Positions 13,126-47,160 of a DNA stretch of 64,000 nt are shown one piece after another. Source of the DNA: Takifugu bimaculatus (taxonomy: Eukaryota > Chordata > Actinopteri > Tetraodontiformes > Tetraodontidae); the NCBI GenBank assembly GCA_004026145.2, contig CP034993.1, forward strand, positions 12,279,290 through 12,343,289, given 5' to 3'. The notes under the pieces were generated by a model, which was given only the letters and a program-made list of their open reading frames with translations, did no database searches and was not told where the DNA came from. A program made the position numbers and the translations under genes. Every line of letters starts with the position of its first letter. The stretch's first letter is position 1.

Positions 13126-16100
13126 TCTCCCCTCTGCAGGAAGAGACAGTAAGTTTCTCAGGATGTGGTTCTACTGGGGAATTTAGATTTTGAAAGCATT
13201 CTGCCAGCCACAGACCGTCTTTGTTTGCCATTAGTCCTTTTTTTCCTCTCAAATGCAGCGTTTTTGAATTCAGATGTGAAAACTTGCGCTACTTATCCTG
13301 GGCCTGGGTTGAAAGCAGCTAATGACATAACAACCCCTAGTTAATCTGATCAAAAAACACATGTAGCTAGAGCGATGGCAAAAGTGCAGCACAAGTTTAA
13401 TAATGCTGATATATTACACCCTGTCACATTTTGGCACGTTAAAAGACATCGTACACACGCTCTGCCACAGGCTTGTCTTCCTATATGGGAAGGTGGGTGT
13501 GTGTGTATTTAGAGGGGAACCTTGGTTTGAACAAGCTGAAACATGACGCATAATTCCTCCGGCTTATCCTAGCAAACCACAATGAAGCGGCATTAATGAT
13601 AAGCACCTGGATTCCCACAAGCTCCCAGTTAGGCCCAATTGGCAGTAACTGATAAAATTAGGATGAGGGTTAGACAGCCGGGCTCGGTGAATGAACCCTT
13701 TTCACATCGGGATGTGAAATAGAGAGATGAAGAGATCCTTTATACTGGCGCTGTGCTCACATGAGAGGAGACCACACGTTTGGGAGCAAATGTGATAGAA
13801 AGACAGAGGACAGTGTCTTTCCCAGACAACCCATGAGAATCCAATCCACTCCCACGCGTCTAGGCTTGTGCGAGGCCGCCGTACACACATGCTAACACGC
13901 CACACGCTACCATCCCCTCCTCATAACATCAGCCCCTTTGCTCCCTCAATCCCGGCCACACTCCATGCCGACTTTGATGCGATTCTTTCTTCTTCTTTTT
14001 TTATCTCGATGTGTACGACAATAATCTTTTTCACCCTTCCTAAAGAGCGGGCCATGGGAAGAAAGGCCCCGCTCTTGAGCCCTCGCTTCGTCTTTTGCCT
14101 GAGACAAAATCGCTTCGCCGGGACCGCAGCGTAGTTCAACTGCAGCTGAAAGGAGACAACGACCAAATCCCTCTCATACACAACAAAACAACACTGTAGC
14201 CTTTTCAGTGTGACTGCCCACAAGGAAAGGGGTCTTTTCTGTCTGACAGAAGCCGACACTGTGTCGATCTATCCGTCCAACCCTCACAGATGTTGACACT
14301 GTTTGTAGCGGGTTAAGATGCCCTCTAAAGACCATTGTTCCCCTTGTATCTTCTGTGTTATTGAGTTTTTCCTCTCTTTCTCGGCCATGGCCGGAGATAG
14401 AGAGCGGAAAAGTGGTGAAAGACCTCCGGATGGCAGTCAGCGCTCCGGGGGGCCTTTCTGCCCAGGGAGACCCCGGCAATGGGCTTCATTGTGGATAGCA
14501 GCAGGCAGCCGCGCAGCGCTGCATGCTGAAAGTATTGTGTTGCTGGATAGACTGAGTCCCTCTCCAGAACAGGGTCAAAGGTTAGCCCCCATGTGAGCTG
14601 CTCCGTACCTGCCCTGCTCTGTCTCCCCTTACTTCCCAATCTGGGGAAGCCAGTATAGACACATGCATACAATAGAAACCAGTCAACACTGCTAAGAAGA
14701 GTCTCAAGATTGAGAGGTAGCAGAGCGGAGCGTCTAATTCGATGCACTCACCACTTTCCAATGAACAGCTAATTCAATTAACGGGCCCACGAGAGCGCGT
14801 CAGGTCACAGCCTCATCCCAACTCTACATTAGACTGTGTCTCAGCACAAAATCTTATCGCAAGCGCACAGCCCAAACCTTTTGATGACATCTCAACTTTC
14901 AGCCGTGTTGATGCGGGTGTCAAAAGCCAGTGTGTGAGCACAGGTGACTCAGGCTGCGCATGTGTGGATATGAGTGTGGGCGCTCTACTGCATGGTGAAA
15001 GAGTGTGTCAAACATTTGCATCTACACTCAGCTAAATCCCGCACTTATCGCTGCATCTCGACGCCTGTGCGCACCAGAGGAATGCTTGCTCTCATGCCTC
15101 TTTCACCATCAGCAGCCTCAAACACAAACACATGGCTCAGTGATATTCTTGCTTTCTTAAAAACACTTTCTTCATTTGATTTTTACATCATTTAAATTGC
15201 TTTCCTTCTAAGGTGCCTGAGGCCATGTTTCCAGCCTCATATTTATAATATATTCTGGTATTAGTTTGACACAGTGATGGCAGAGGATTTGGGCCAGACA
15301 TCATCCACTGCTGGGTTCTGTCAGTAATGATGTATGAGGGTGGGGGAGCATCTCTGACCTCAGATCACCAGTACATTAACCCTCTTCTGAGGCGAGGCCA
15401 GCGTGGCTCTTAAACCCTGACCCCTCGTCCCTTCACACCGCCGCAGGGGGTCCGTGGATGCCCGTTCTTGCCTCCAGACTCTGCAAGATACCACATTGTC
15501 TTGCCCTGAACTATTGTGTGCAGTGTTAAAAATGTGCAGCCTATGTCTGCTCCTTCTCGTGCCTGTTTTTGTGGAATGAGTCGGCCTGGGGACGTATTGC
15601 CCGCTTTAAGTGTTATCGGGGGGCAGGGGAGCTTGACCAAGAGCTGCAGGTAGCTTTCATGGCTTCCTGGCAGGTCTTCTTCTTCACACAATGTCCTCCA
15701 GGGAAAAAAAGAAGTGTTGTCTTCTTCAGGGTGTCAACGGTGGGGCACCTGATGGGAGATGTGTTGATGCATAACTCGATTATGCTCTATAGGATGGATG
15801 ACGTGTTGGCAGAGGGCCAGTCAGAGGCACCCAGGGAGGTACTGATTTGTCTTCTTAACCTCTCTTTCAGGAGGCAGCAATTAGTAGTAGTAATTGGTGA
15901 ATTAGCCATGTTGCTACATTCAATTTTGGTTGGGCAGAGAGGCAAAGTGAGGCAAGAGAGGCAAATGGGTGAGTCTCCTCTTTATCATTTCTTTGTGTTT
16001 TGTGGCATAATTGTGGTGTTAAATGTGACTTCATCATTTCAGTTAGAGGGGAAGGAATGTGAATTAAGGCCTGTAGTTTAAATTCAGATTATGAAATACA

Positions 16101-19100
16101 ATCACTTAAAAGTCATATTCCCTGGAATAATAGTATTTGAAATGGTGTCCACACAGTTTGAGATGGAGAACAGCCTTTAAAGCAACTGCCAAATGTTAAT
16201 TAAAACCTTTAAATGTGATAAAACCTCAAATCTGCTTAATCTAATGAAAAATTAATCAAGGCAACAGTTAGAAACACTGCCCATAAAGTCCTTCCACAGG
16301 TCTGCTATATAAGTTGGTAAAGTTGTAACCAAGCTTTTGACCTCTCTCTTTGACTTTCGACACTTTATTGTTTATTATTAGATTGCATAAATTCCCAGCT
16401 CTTATCTAGACCAATACAAAAGTCCCTCCTGCAATAAAGCACCACGGAATCATGATGCTAGCACCTTAATGCTGTACATAACTTCACCCTCTATTTCCAT
16501 CAATCCAACCTCGGCCATTGTGGCTGGTTCAGGAAAGCTCAGTTTGCTTCAGTGATTTAAAAAAATAATTTATTACTTTTACTTGTGGATCTCAAGTCAT
16601 AATGATACAGGACTCATTTTACTGTTAATACGAACACTTAAAAATATCCTCAAATATTATATATAGTTTAATTAATTAAAACATGTTGCGCTTGGTTGAC
16701 ATTTTAAAGTGTCCACTTTAGTTAATTGTGTTCCATCATGTCAGAACAGAGAGCGCTCTGAGAGTGTGGCTGCACCTGGTCCGGCCAGGCAGAACACGTC
16801 AGCACGTGGAGCTGACGTCAGTATCTTGAAGGGAGAACAGAGAGAGGCCTTTCCTCCAGACTGGCATGTTTGTGGACGTGTTACTGTTGAAAAGCATCAA
16901 AAAGATAATTTAGCGTCTGCTCCCTGTGAGAGCTTGTTCTGCACATCTGAAGCATCCACTCGAGTCTGTGAAGCTCGGCGACCTCTGGCCTGTCATGCAC
17001 TGTGGATTTAGCCTGACGTATTCAAGGTGTTACCATCTGTGCCCGTCATCCCAACCCCCTACCTCCATGTTTCTCTCTGTGGACAAGTCCTCTGTGTCCA
17101 GGCCCGCTGGCCTGGAAAAGTTGCTTACAGTGGACTGTTTGTTTGGCTTTGTAAATGTCTCAGGCTCAGAGAAAGGATGAACACAGAAGTAGCGAGGGCT
17201 CCTGGAGGACACTGCGCTCCCCCTTTGGCGGGCCATAGGGATGTGATTCTCTGCACCTATGAGTTAACTTGTAACCCAGTGACCTTTGACCCCACGCGCA
17301 CCTCAGCACAACAAAAGCTCAATCCAAACTTAACTTGTTGGATTGTACTGGTGCGACTGCCTCAGGCAACCAATAACTTTCACACCATCATGACCGAACC
17401 TTCAGAACGATGCAGAAAACAGGGGAAAAAAAAGGGAAGCCCGAACTGAAACACTTTTATTTTACACTTTTTAGCACCTGAAGAGCGACAACTGATTTAC
17501 CCTCACAAAGCAGCTTGGACTGAAAGTTAAATGTGTTTTCCTGATGGAAATGATCAGCGGGTGATGCCAACATCTCGGAGCTGAGAGGTTTCAAGCGGCC
17601 GCGACATCTGTGAAACTCAAAGGAATTAGCTCAAAATTGAAAAGGGATCTTTTTATGTAATGCGCACAGCATGTTCCTTGTGGTGGAAGAGAAGATATTT
17701 AAACAATCCTTGTTGGTTTTCTAGACGATTTCATCAACAAAGTTTTACATGTGGACGGCTGAGGGAATTGTTTCTAATAATGGTTAAAATTGTACAAAAT
17801 AAATTCAAAAGTAATTCCTCATACCTGGCGTAGAGGATTAAAGTGGCCTAAAATGGATGCATTCAAGAATATACCTGTTTCTGTCAGGACGGGTGTGTGC
17901 ATGAGTAGCCGGACTTTCCGCCCCAGGCATCGCAGGGCTTGGGTGAATCCTGGGGTGAGTGACATTTCTCCTGAGTCAAGTGCACCTGACGTAAAATGAT
18001 ATTTCTTTAAAAGTTCCAGAAATTTAAGAAGCTGTTTCAGCCATTTGTGTGCCTGCAGGGCCCCTCAAAGCAGCTGCAGCAGTCATGATGTCAGCCTGCT
18101 GATGTCAGACTGACAGTGGAGGAATTTTGTTGAATTCGTATTCTCACTGTGGTTGGAACCATTTCTGGAAATCAACATCTAAACCAATCAAACAATTTCT
18201 CAAAGCGTAAACAGATGATGTGGCTGGATGTCATCTAGGAGAGATGTGTCACTCTTTACTAATAAACATAAACAAAATGTGCTGGAACAAATATTCATGT
18301 TTATCCTTCTTTTTCCAGAGAAAGGTGTTTGATATGACGTGCTAATAAACAACAAACTGTGCTCTGTGGCACAAAACGAGGAGCATCATTTACACCTTGA
18401 TTGACCACAAACACTCATCAGTCTTGACCAGTGAAAGAGTTCGGAATGATCTCTGTCAGTGGTGAAACAGCCCCACCTAGTGGTCAAAGTCAGCACTAAA
18501 CTGCTGCCAAAGAAGAATGTGTGGTAATTACTGTGCAATACTGCCATCTATAGGTCACTGCATGGCCCAATGATAAATGTACTTAAGAGGTTATTACAGA
18601 TTATTAAGATAAATACGATTTGTAATCACTTTTCTGTGAACTGCGTGTTGCTTTAATGATTTTATTTATCAAGTGTTTGTTCCAAGCAGGCAGTGAAGTG
18701 AAAATACTTACTTCAAGTGATCCTATTAATGCAAGTATATTAAAAAATATGCTTTAAAAAATTACAGACATGATTATCCATCAGTGTACTATAAAATAAT
18801 CTACCTATAAATGACGGAAAGACAATGTCGTTTTATTGCTTTGACTTTCGATTAAGTACGTATTAAGTATACAAACACTGTAAATATGTTGTGTTATATG
18901 TCACCGATCTCGATACCTTTTATGTCAGTATCATATAACCTCAATGTACATACACACATATGCAGTATACATACATAGATATACACTTAGAGTTCAGTTT
19001 CTCCCTTAGGTCATAACCCCCATCCCTCTCAATGTCTGAATGTTATCTGGCAACTAAGGATTTCTTGCTTGAATATTAGCTGTGCAGTTTGTAAAGCCAC

Positions 19101-19668
19101 CAGATCAGTCAGCTTCAGTAGTTTAGACTTTAAGAATAGTGAATGCGCAGGTGTAATGAAGTTAGTCTGTGAGAGTAAAGGACTGAAAGTCTCAGCTGTT
19201 CCCCTCAGCAGGATTTCTGGTACGTTAAGATTAGTAGTATGTAATCCTTATTTTAACAGGGTTTACTTGAGAATTGAAGGGTCAAAAGCATTTCTGGCGT
19301 CTTCTCTAAGAACAAAAGCAGTTACATGTCCAGAATGAAAAGAAACATGCATCAGATGTGAAGCCCACAAACTGAGCTTTCCTGGGGAATTGTTGTATTT
19401 AAAATTTTAAAGCTTGTGAGGATGCAGCATCCTAGGTGTGATATCCATGAGGCGTAAACGTTTTCTCACAGTGCTTCACACTGACTTTGTGAGGAGACAA
19501 AGCCTGTTTGAAACATCATACCTGTTATTGTTGCTCTGACCTATTGTGTGCTGTTTAAAACTGGGCCATTATAGCGTCTCCTCCCAGAAGCAGCTTCCAC
19601 GGTGATGCGTTTGCTTCCCTCACCATGACCAACACAACACCTGGTTCTGCAACTGTGCACCCTCAAAT

Positions 19669-21146
19669 ATGGGCTGTTGTTTCTTTCACCTGCTTGTTGT
19701 ACTCCTCTTTGGATCTGTATTTGTGGGTAAGGTCAGTTAAAATTTGTTAAATTTGAAGTCTGAGGATTTTTATGTTATTAAAGGTGACATTTTGTTAGAT
19801 GAAACATTAATTTAAAAAAAAAAAAAAGGGTCTTCAAGGGAAGGAGCTGCAGCCTCTGGCATTTTGGAGCAAGGTCACATTTATACTGAAATTAATATTT
19901 GTGTAATCATGTCATCACAAAAATTCTTCTTTTAAGGGTCCTCAGGCAACAGCAGTGGGACAGAAAACAGCACTAGGGCAAGGAATTCATCCCTGACTGA
20001 TGCTGATGCAAATATACTGACTGCTTCTCATCTGCCTTCTCTCAGAGATCTGCTGTCAGACAAGAAAGTCACAGGTTGTTCTATTCTACAATACGATCGG
20101 GAACATAGCAGAGAGCGACAGGAACTGCTCTGAGACGGTTTAAAACAAGTTTGAAAGTTAGTTTGTTGCGTTTTAGTTTGCCAAGTTTGTACAAAAATAT
20201 CAGAATCATAAAGCATCTAAATTTTTAGTCGGCCTGCACGGCTGCTTCTCTTATTTCTGTGCTTCACGAATGTACAGTTTCCTGACCACAAGGTGGCAGA
20301 AAAGAACAAAGTACCTGTTGAGTTCAATCTTTATTCAGGTAGTTTAAGTAAGCAAAAATGGTGCTTTAATCATGTATTTAATGTATTGCTAATTCAACCA
20401 GACTTATTTCTCTTTTTTATGTAGTGTACTTAGCACTTCATGTTTCTCTTACCTGCCCAAGTGATCTTCTTGACCCTGAGCTTCTTATTTCAACATTGCA
20501 AAAGGTAAATAGGTTAACCAAATCCATTCTATTTTGTGTTTTAATGATTAATAAGCAGTCATTTTATATTAAAGACTGTGATTTCACACAGTTGCTCCAT
20601 GCTATCAGGGTGTTGGGTGGGGTTTTAGATAAGCCCGGCCATAAACTGAAACTAATAATTGTGGAAAACAGTGTGTCAGCTAGGTACACATGATTATGTG
20701 CGGCCATGGATATTTGAGGTTGAAGGGAACTAAAACAACAAACACACCTTCAAACTGATCAATGTTTACTCAGTTTAAAGGTCAAAATCCAAAAGCTGAT
20801 ATGCTGTGGCCAGATTTACCTATTATTTGGGGGGAACCCAACAATGGTCAATCATTGAGGTGACTGTCTGAACTGAGTGGAATTCCAAGTTTTGAATAAA
20901 GATCAGACATGTGGATTAAAGGATTATAGTCTCAACAGGGGAGGGGGGTCATGAGTGAAAAGCATTACTGAAGAAGTCAAGGATAATTGGAGTGTTGTGC
21001 AGGCCTACAACTCCAGAGGGGTTTAAAGTCTGGATGATAGAAAGCTTGTTTTGAACTCTCTTTTATTCATTTATTCGTTTCTTTCCTTCCCCCAAAGAAA
21101 CAGGGAATCTACAACACTGCAGAGGGGCCAGGACCCTTTTCAATGA
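19669..21146 (+). CDS. Candidate five-exon gene for a small secreted glycoprotein, family unknown
   Basis: The exon model is 19669-19726, 19937-20074, 20425-20504, 20592-20683 and 21098-21146 (stop TGA). All junctions are GT-AG and the reading frame is kept at every phase (1,1,0,2), giving 138 residues. Exon 1 encodes a signal peptide: Met-Gly-Cys-Cys, then a hydrophobic run (HLLVVLLFGSVFV). Exon 2 is Ser/Thr/Asn-rich with three N-glycosylation sequons (NSS, NST, NSS), then LPSLRDLLSDKK. Exons 3-4 look like amphipathic helices and a strand (LLDPELLISTLQK, KLKLIIVE). A TTTAAAA at 19554 lies upstream and AATAAA at 21222 downstream. A stronger-Kozak ATG at 19625 is in another frame, which stops in exon 2. 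The exon 2 donor (ACAG|GTTGTT) is weak; reading through it would end the frame at about 20,134. I recognise no family. The gene is inferred from splice logic only. Confidence 0.45.
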
Positions 21147-21221
21147 GAGTCGTGGGAATTAAAAGAGTGAACCCCTAAACTTGCTTGTTGGACCAGGTTG
21201 GAATCTCCTAGAATCTTCACA

Positions 21222-21227
21222 AATAAA
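21222..21227 (+). other. Poly(A) signal AATAAA for the 19.7-21.1 kb gene
   Basis: AATAAA lies 76 bases after the proposed stop codon and about 290 bases before the next start codon, so the upstream transcript would end just before the C2orf72-like promoter. Confidence 0.5.
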
Positions 21228-21298
21228 TGGCTACTCTTAATTCGTCGTATTTGGGCGTTCTTATTGACAAAGATTTGTGTCGAGTTATTCATTAAAGA

Positions 21299-21414
21299 TG
21301 ACGTCCGTGCGGTCCCGTTAAATCGTCTGTCAGTTATATACAGGAGACTCCGCCCACTTTAGGGAGCAACCAATAGCAGCAGACGCCGAGCCTCCCTCTC
21401 TGGTCTACGATTGG
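21299..21414 (+). promoter_or_regulatory. Promoter region of the C2orf72-like gene
   Basis: A CCAAT box lies at 21370-21374 and an inverted one (ATTGG) at 21410-21414, 100-145 bases before the start codon. A CRE-like TGACGTCC lies at 21299-21306. There is no clear TATA box. Paired CCAAT boxes about 40 bases apart suggest an NF-Y-type promoter. This is motif evidence only. Confidence 0.5.
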
Positions 21415-21514
21415 TGCGTTTGGTAGCCTCCAGGAAGTTTTTTTACACGCACACGTCGGTCACGAAGGTTGTAGTACACAGCACGCTGAAATTATTGGCC
21501 GCAAATGCACAGGG

Positions 21515-23318
21515 ATGGCGGACTCCCAGGAGGACACGCAGCCCGAAGAAGAACGAGAGTTTCAAAAGACAATAGCTTTGATTGGAGGTAAAGAGAAGAT
21601 TTATTTGGTGAGCGATTGTTGTAAAGATAAAGAGGTGGACGGAGGTGACGCTGGGATACTGCAGGAGTTCATCGGTGAAATGTTTCCTGGCAGCAACGCC
21701 AAGCTCCTCGCCACTCCGGCCAGCGGTCACCGCGATCCTGGAGATGGAACCCAGACGAGCTGTGATTCACCTCCGACAGCGAGGCTTGAGGATTTGGAAT
21801 TGAAAGCCAGCCTGCAAGACGAATCCACGGAGAATAGGGGACGAGGAGCGCGCAACGGCAGCGCTCGGAGCCGAGTGACAAGGAGCGCGAGCATGTACAG
21901 TTCAAAGCGAACCATAGACTACCCTGTGATCATATTCATTTTCAGGCAGACCTTTCTGAGCCAAAATACCAACCGGGTCTGCTTAAAAGAGATTTTAAAA
22001 GACGTAAGGGCGCGCACAAAACATGCCAGAATCGCCCGACCAGCTTTGATTGGATTAATACGCACCAGAGAGGAGAGCGCCGAGACGCACCAGTGTGCGC
22101 AACTTGTGGAGCGCCTTCTGCGCTCTGTGTTCCACAACCATTCACCAGAGACAATGTGGGTCGGCTGTTTCATTCCGAAGACAGAAGTCAAAACGCTCTG
22201 CATCAAGAAAAACGTCTGCAGGGTTATTTACTCGTCTCAAACAGCAGGTGTAACAGCGTCCACATTTCTATGATTATCAGGCTGTTTTACAAGATCCCGA
22301 GCAAAAACGTGTTTTACTTCCCGAAATGTGATTTCTGTAAATTCTGAAGGATCACTGATCTAAGTCAGGAGGGTAGAAATTTGTCAACATGAAGTTTGAA
22401 CCTTGGCGTGTTTAAACAGGTCACAATGGACGTGCATCATGAGATCAGAGCCTTATTGATATTATTAAAGACTAAAAAGAAATTGTGGCAATAACGATCA
22501 TAAATACATTTTACAAAATGAAGAAACTGTAACGTCGACAATATTTTTGAATAGTTTTTTTCTTCAAAGACAATAAATACTGGTGTAAATTAAGGCCATC
22601 TTGCAAAACTGTAGTGTTTTGTTTAAGTGCTCTCCAGGTCAAGCCATGATATTCACAAGACCACATTTCTCTTCACATGCATAGTCCCAAAGACTCCAAA
22701 AAACAAAGGGAGCATTCATGGAACAGTTGAGCCCATGAATAAACTGCCAAATTGTTAAACACTTGTAATTGCCTTTCAGATAATGCCCAGGATAGGGGGG
22801 AGTCGGTTTTCTGGCCATGTTTGTCCTGGCCAAGGGGGAGAGGACCCAGATTCCAAGCCAACAATTCATCAGCTAGCCGGGATAGAGGTACCAACACAAG
22901 AGGGTCAATCCAGTTGGCAGTGAACTTGACATTGACATTCTTATCAGATTAATGTCAGGAAATTGGATTAAAGCAAACTGTAAAGCTAAAAGACATCCAT
23001 GCAATGGGTGGGAAAAAACATAATTCAAGGCTGTTGGATATGGTAGATGCCAACCCACCACAAACTCTTTGGAACTTTGATTTTAACCATGTGTTGTACT
23101 TTTAAAAAGATGTAAATTGTTTTGCTTTTTGAGTTTTACATATCCTTTTTGAGTATACTCCTACATAAACATGTAGATGTGGCCAACTTCAGTGGTACTA
23201 ATGACTCATTTTGTCTTTAGATGATGGAGAATGTATAGAGGAAAGCATTCCTCTTAACACAAAGTCCATGGCAACTGGCTGTCGTGCAGACGGAGCGTCA
23301 GCTGGAGGAGACAGTTGA
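21515..23318 (+). CDS. C2orf72-like protein
   Basis: Exon 1 is 21515-22247 and exon 2 is 23221-23318 (TGA). The donor is CAG|GTGTAA, the acceptor TTTGTCTTTAG, and the junction is phase 1. The predicted protein is 276 residues, close to the 295 I recall for human C2orf72. Residues 1-60 are acidic. A Ser/Arg-rich low-complexity part spans roughly 65-130. A folded-looking part starts at [11 protein letters not shown] (about 134) and includes [11 protein letters not shown] and [18 protein letters not shown] helices (the sequence reads [15 protein letters not shown]). The name rests on position directly upstream of psmd1, size and general similarity, not on an alignment. No biochemical function is known to me. 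Without splicing, exon 1 reads on to a stop at 22,273 (252 residues), with AATAAA at about 22,571, so an intronic poly(A) isoform is possible. The next AATAAA is at 23,732. Confidence 0.65.
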
Positions 23319-24640
23319 TGACCGGACAGCAACTGGGGCGTAGGCGACTCTCTGTAAACATACGACATCAGCACTACAGGGCAAATTTTAAAAAAATGTT
23401 TGCTTCTGTTTTGATCATTCTTCCCTTGACAATTCCTGCCTTGTCAGGTTTATCACAGTGTCAGATCTGGATTCACCATCATATTTAAGCTAGTCGTTAT
23501 TTTAGGACAAAGCGGTTGTTAGTGAATGTGAACTAACATGTGTTTGTAGGCTCACTGGATCAAGGCTAAACAGGACATTAGATCAACAGAAGGTTCAATT
23601 CAATACTTGTGGCTATGTAGTCTTTTATTCTTTAGGACCTAGAAAGTTTTACTCATTCAAATAAAATACAAGTTATATTTCTTATTTAATTCCATTGCTT
23701 TCATCTTTGTACAAATCTGCCAAATGCCTCCAATAAACACTTTTAAGCTTGAAACGTTCTGAAAAGTCTATTCTCTTATCAAGCCTATATGAATGATATA
23801 AAGACTTAATGCCTATACTGTCCTTTAACCAAAACCAATAAATGTATGCATCAAATAACTATTTTATAATTACAGTAAGGCGATTAAAATGGTGTAGCGG
23901 GACCTGCAAGCAGTTATCCTGTCTGTTTTGTCAAAGCTAAGCTAAATGGATTTATAGAATAAATGAATATTTGTATTGAAATTTTGAATTATTTAACCCT
24001 TTAGAAAGATCTGATGACAATCCTTCACACCCAACATTACATAGTGACAGGGATGATCCACACCCCTTTTACCACCAACGACCACTAACTGCAGCATTTA
24101 ATAAACCAGCAAAGTATAAATAACTCTGGCATTCCCATTGGTTATTTTATAACTGGATACGAGGTAAAACGTCTTAGAAAAACTAAAATAAATCCTGTAG
24201 AATTTTCTCAAGCCAAGCACCCACCCACTAAGAGCACCGGCCGACACCTGAATCATGATATACTACTTGGACAAGCCTGCCCAAAAATCGATTTTCTGCA
24301 AATTGCCTCCATATTGTTTAATACACATTGGGATTCATTCAGATAGTATTTCAAATCATTAAAACAGCTTGAATCGATGTAGCAAACGCTGTCTTACTGA
24401 AAAAATAAATATCTGAATGTTTTTTTTAAATCAGGCTTTGAGGGAACAGCCTAGGCTGAGGTCCTTGGGCAGGGATTTGCGGCACTCGACAAAAAGAACT
24501 TGGCTATCCCGACGTTTGGTGTTAGTGTTGATCGTATTTTTAAACAATAGTCTTTCTACTTCTAACGTCTGTTAGAGAATTAGCAGAATTCCAATAGCAG
24601 ACTCGGATCGTGGTGCTTAGTGGTCACTACATAAACAGCC
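23319..24640. other. Intergenic: C2orf72-like 3'UTR and psmd1 promoter
   Basis: This holds the likely 3'UTR of the C2orf72-like gene, with AATAAA at 23732-23737 and another at about 23,958. It also holds about 700 bases leading to the psmd1 start codon. No TATA box is evident close to the psmd1 ATG. No additional exon was found. Confidence 0.5.
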
Positions 24641-45157
<20,517 letters not shown>

Positions 45158-45380
45158 CCTCGTCCAGGTGTGCGCACGCCTCCCAGACGTTTAGATTTCT
45201 GCATTAATTCATGTAATTCACCCCCCTCTCCTCTCTCAGGCTCCAGCTGATGTGGGACCCCAGCACCTCGGCCCAGCGTTCCCCCCCCAACATGTTTTTC
45301 CCTGTTCTGTCAGTCAGGGAATGTTTTACATTCTCGGTATTGTATCATTTTCTCTGCTATAATAAAATCCCGTCTGTATC
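45158..45380 (+). other. psmd1: psmd1 3'UTR with a probable 72-base intron
   Basis: After the TAG at 45155-45157, a donor (CCAG|GTGTGC, intron from 45168) and a strong acceptor (CTCCTCTCTCAG, intron to 45239) suggest a short 3'UTR intron. That gives 25 exons, the number I recall for human PSMD1. The junction is 10 bases after the stop, too close to trigger nonsense-mediated decay. AATAAA is at 45361-45366. Confidence 0.6.
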
Positions 45381-46989
45381 GGAGGCTGGAGCGACTTTAT
45401 CTTTTCTGGTATTGATGGAATTTCTAGAATCCCTGGTTTACATAATCAGCAGGCCACTGGTTGCCGTGGTTACCGTGGGCATCGTCACACGGGCGTGTGA
45501 GGGGAAAGGGCAAACCTGCCCCGAAGTTGACGCTCGCGTTCTTTAAAGCATCACTTGGGTGGAAGTTTCCTCTGACGTAAACGCTTATTTGGGAAATTCC
45601 GAAAAGGTTTAATCACCAGCTAGATTAGATTTGTGAAACTTTATTAACTGAATTCACTTTTTTCCACCTTTGTTTTCCACAGCCGATCCGATCACGGCCG
45701 TGTTAACGTTTGTAGTTCTGTCGACATATTTATGAAATCGGCACTAAATATTGCGAAGTTCAAACTTTAAATAGCTTTTTTTCTGTGCGTTGTAACATGA
45801 AATGTTTGGATGGAGCCTCGTTTCAGCGCCTGAGTGAACCAGGAACATGTGAGGCGATTGGAGGCCTTTCAGAGGAACAAACATGCTTTATTTTCCAGAG
45901 AATTCCTCTTTTTCCCCCAGTCCTGCCCCCCAATCACCTTAACATACACATTCTTGGGTTTTTCCGTCTCCGCTCTGATTGTATTCAGCAAATGAAGCTT
46001 CGTATGGAAAAGTGGTTTTGGGAAGGCTTCAGGGAAACTGATAATGTGCATTTGAAAGTGTGGGAATTTCACTGGAAAACGTGGAGGGTGTGAAGGGAGA
46101 GGACCTCCGCCGGTGAATCAGCGTTCTGGCCAGACATCCAGTCTGATCGGCTCCTCCTGGAACATTCCCGGATATCGACTAATGGGGGTGAAATGTTGAG
46201 CGTGAGTGGGGGCACACGCCGAGGAGCGTCGTCATCGTCGTCGTCACGGATGATGCGAGGCCGTCAGGTGATGGAATCAGAGCTCCGTGAGGATCTGGAG
46301 CCGGGATTTCCCAGTCTGTTCGGCACAGCTTTTATTGGATCTCTGCAGCCTCAAAACTCAAATTCATCCATCAAAGATCGTCCAGGCCACGTCAGGTGAC
46401 TCGGGACCCCCCCGCCCCAAATGTTCTGTGTGATGAAGGTCGAAGTCAGGGATGTGATCCACTACAGGGATCTGTTGGGTGTGTCCGGGAAAGTGTCGCA
46501 ACTCTCCATCCATCCCAGAGGGGGCGCTGGTTCCATCCCAGTCAGCCTCGGAGTTTCTGCTGTTTAGGGAATGTCAAGAAACGGTTTCAAATTCCCAAAT
46601 GATCGCTGCGGCGGATCCATACAAGGCAAAAGGATCCCGGTCAGAGCAGCCCCGGGGGGGGGGGGGGGGTTCCGATGGAGAGACGGGTGGTTCGGCCGCA
46701 CCGCTGTTAATCCAAACAGTTCGGAACTTCAGTCGGCTCTGTGAGTTTGCGGTCCGGGAGTTCTTGGCCCGACTGGCGCAGCGCTGAGTGATGCGCCTGT
46801 GTTCCGTGATCAGGCTGCTCACAGGCCCACGGGGAACTAACTCTTCCAGGTGTGGATTTTGGCCTTCGAACATCTGGCTTTAAAGTTCCTCCCCGTCTGG
46901 GACACGATGAAAACTTTTGTCTTTTCATCGACCCGCATAAGCACACGTGTCCTTTACTGTACTAAACAAATCCTCCTTCTATCCGGCCA

Positions 46990-47160
46990 TCAGGAGGAGG
47001 GTAGCTCCGTGTGAGCCTGGTCCAGCTGAAGGTTTCTTCCTGTTAAAGGGAGTTTTACAGGCTCCGGGTGTCTGTAAAGTGCTACAGTCCCTCTGGATTT
47101 GAGCAGAAGCTGTATAAATAAAGTTAAATTGAATTTCATCGAATGAATTTTAAAATACGT
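46990..47160 (+). mobile_element. Teleost interspersed repeat fragment
   Basis: Contains GAGCCTGGTCC, AGGTTTCTTCCTGTTAAA, GGGAGTTTT and later TATAAATAAAGTTAAATTGAA. From memory this order is typical of an abundant fish repeat that usually ends in tandem AATTG units. The copy is shortened and diverged; the family name is not assigned. Confidence 0.55.

Noticed and set aside
15569..16081. 170-codon open frame on the plus strand
   Set aside because: No recognisable domain, signal or splice context; composition is unlike a conserved protein. Likely a chance frame in noncoding DNA.
19069..19338. 89-codon open frame before the candidate secreted-protein gene
   Set aside because: Starts from TTG, has no Kozak ATG and no splice link in phase to the next exons. 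Possibly a decayed element, but nothing supports it.
21443..21730. Minus-strand open frames opposite the C2orf72-like exon
   Set aside because: Shadows of the GC-rich plus-strand coding exon.
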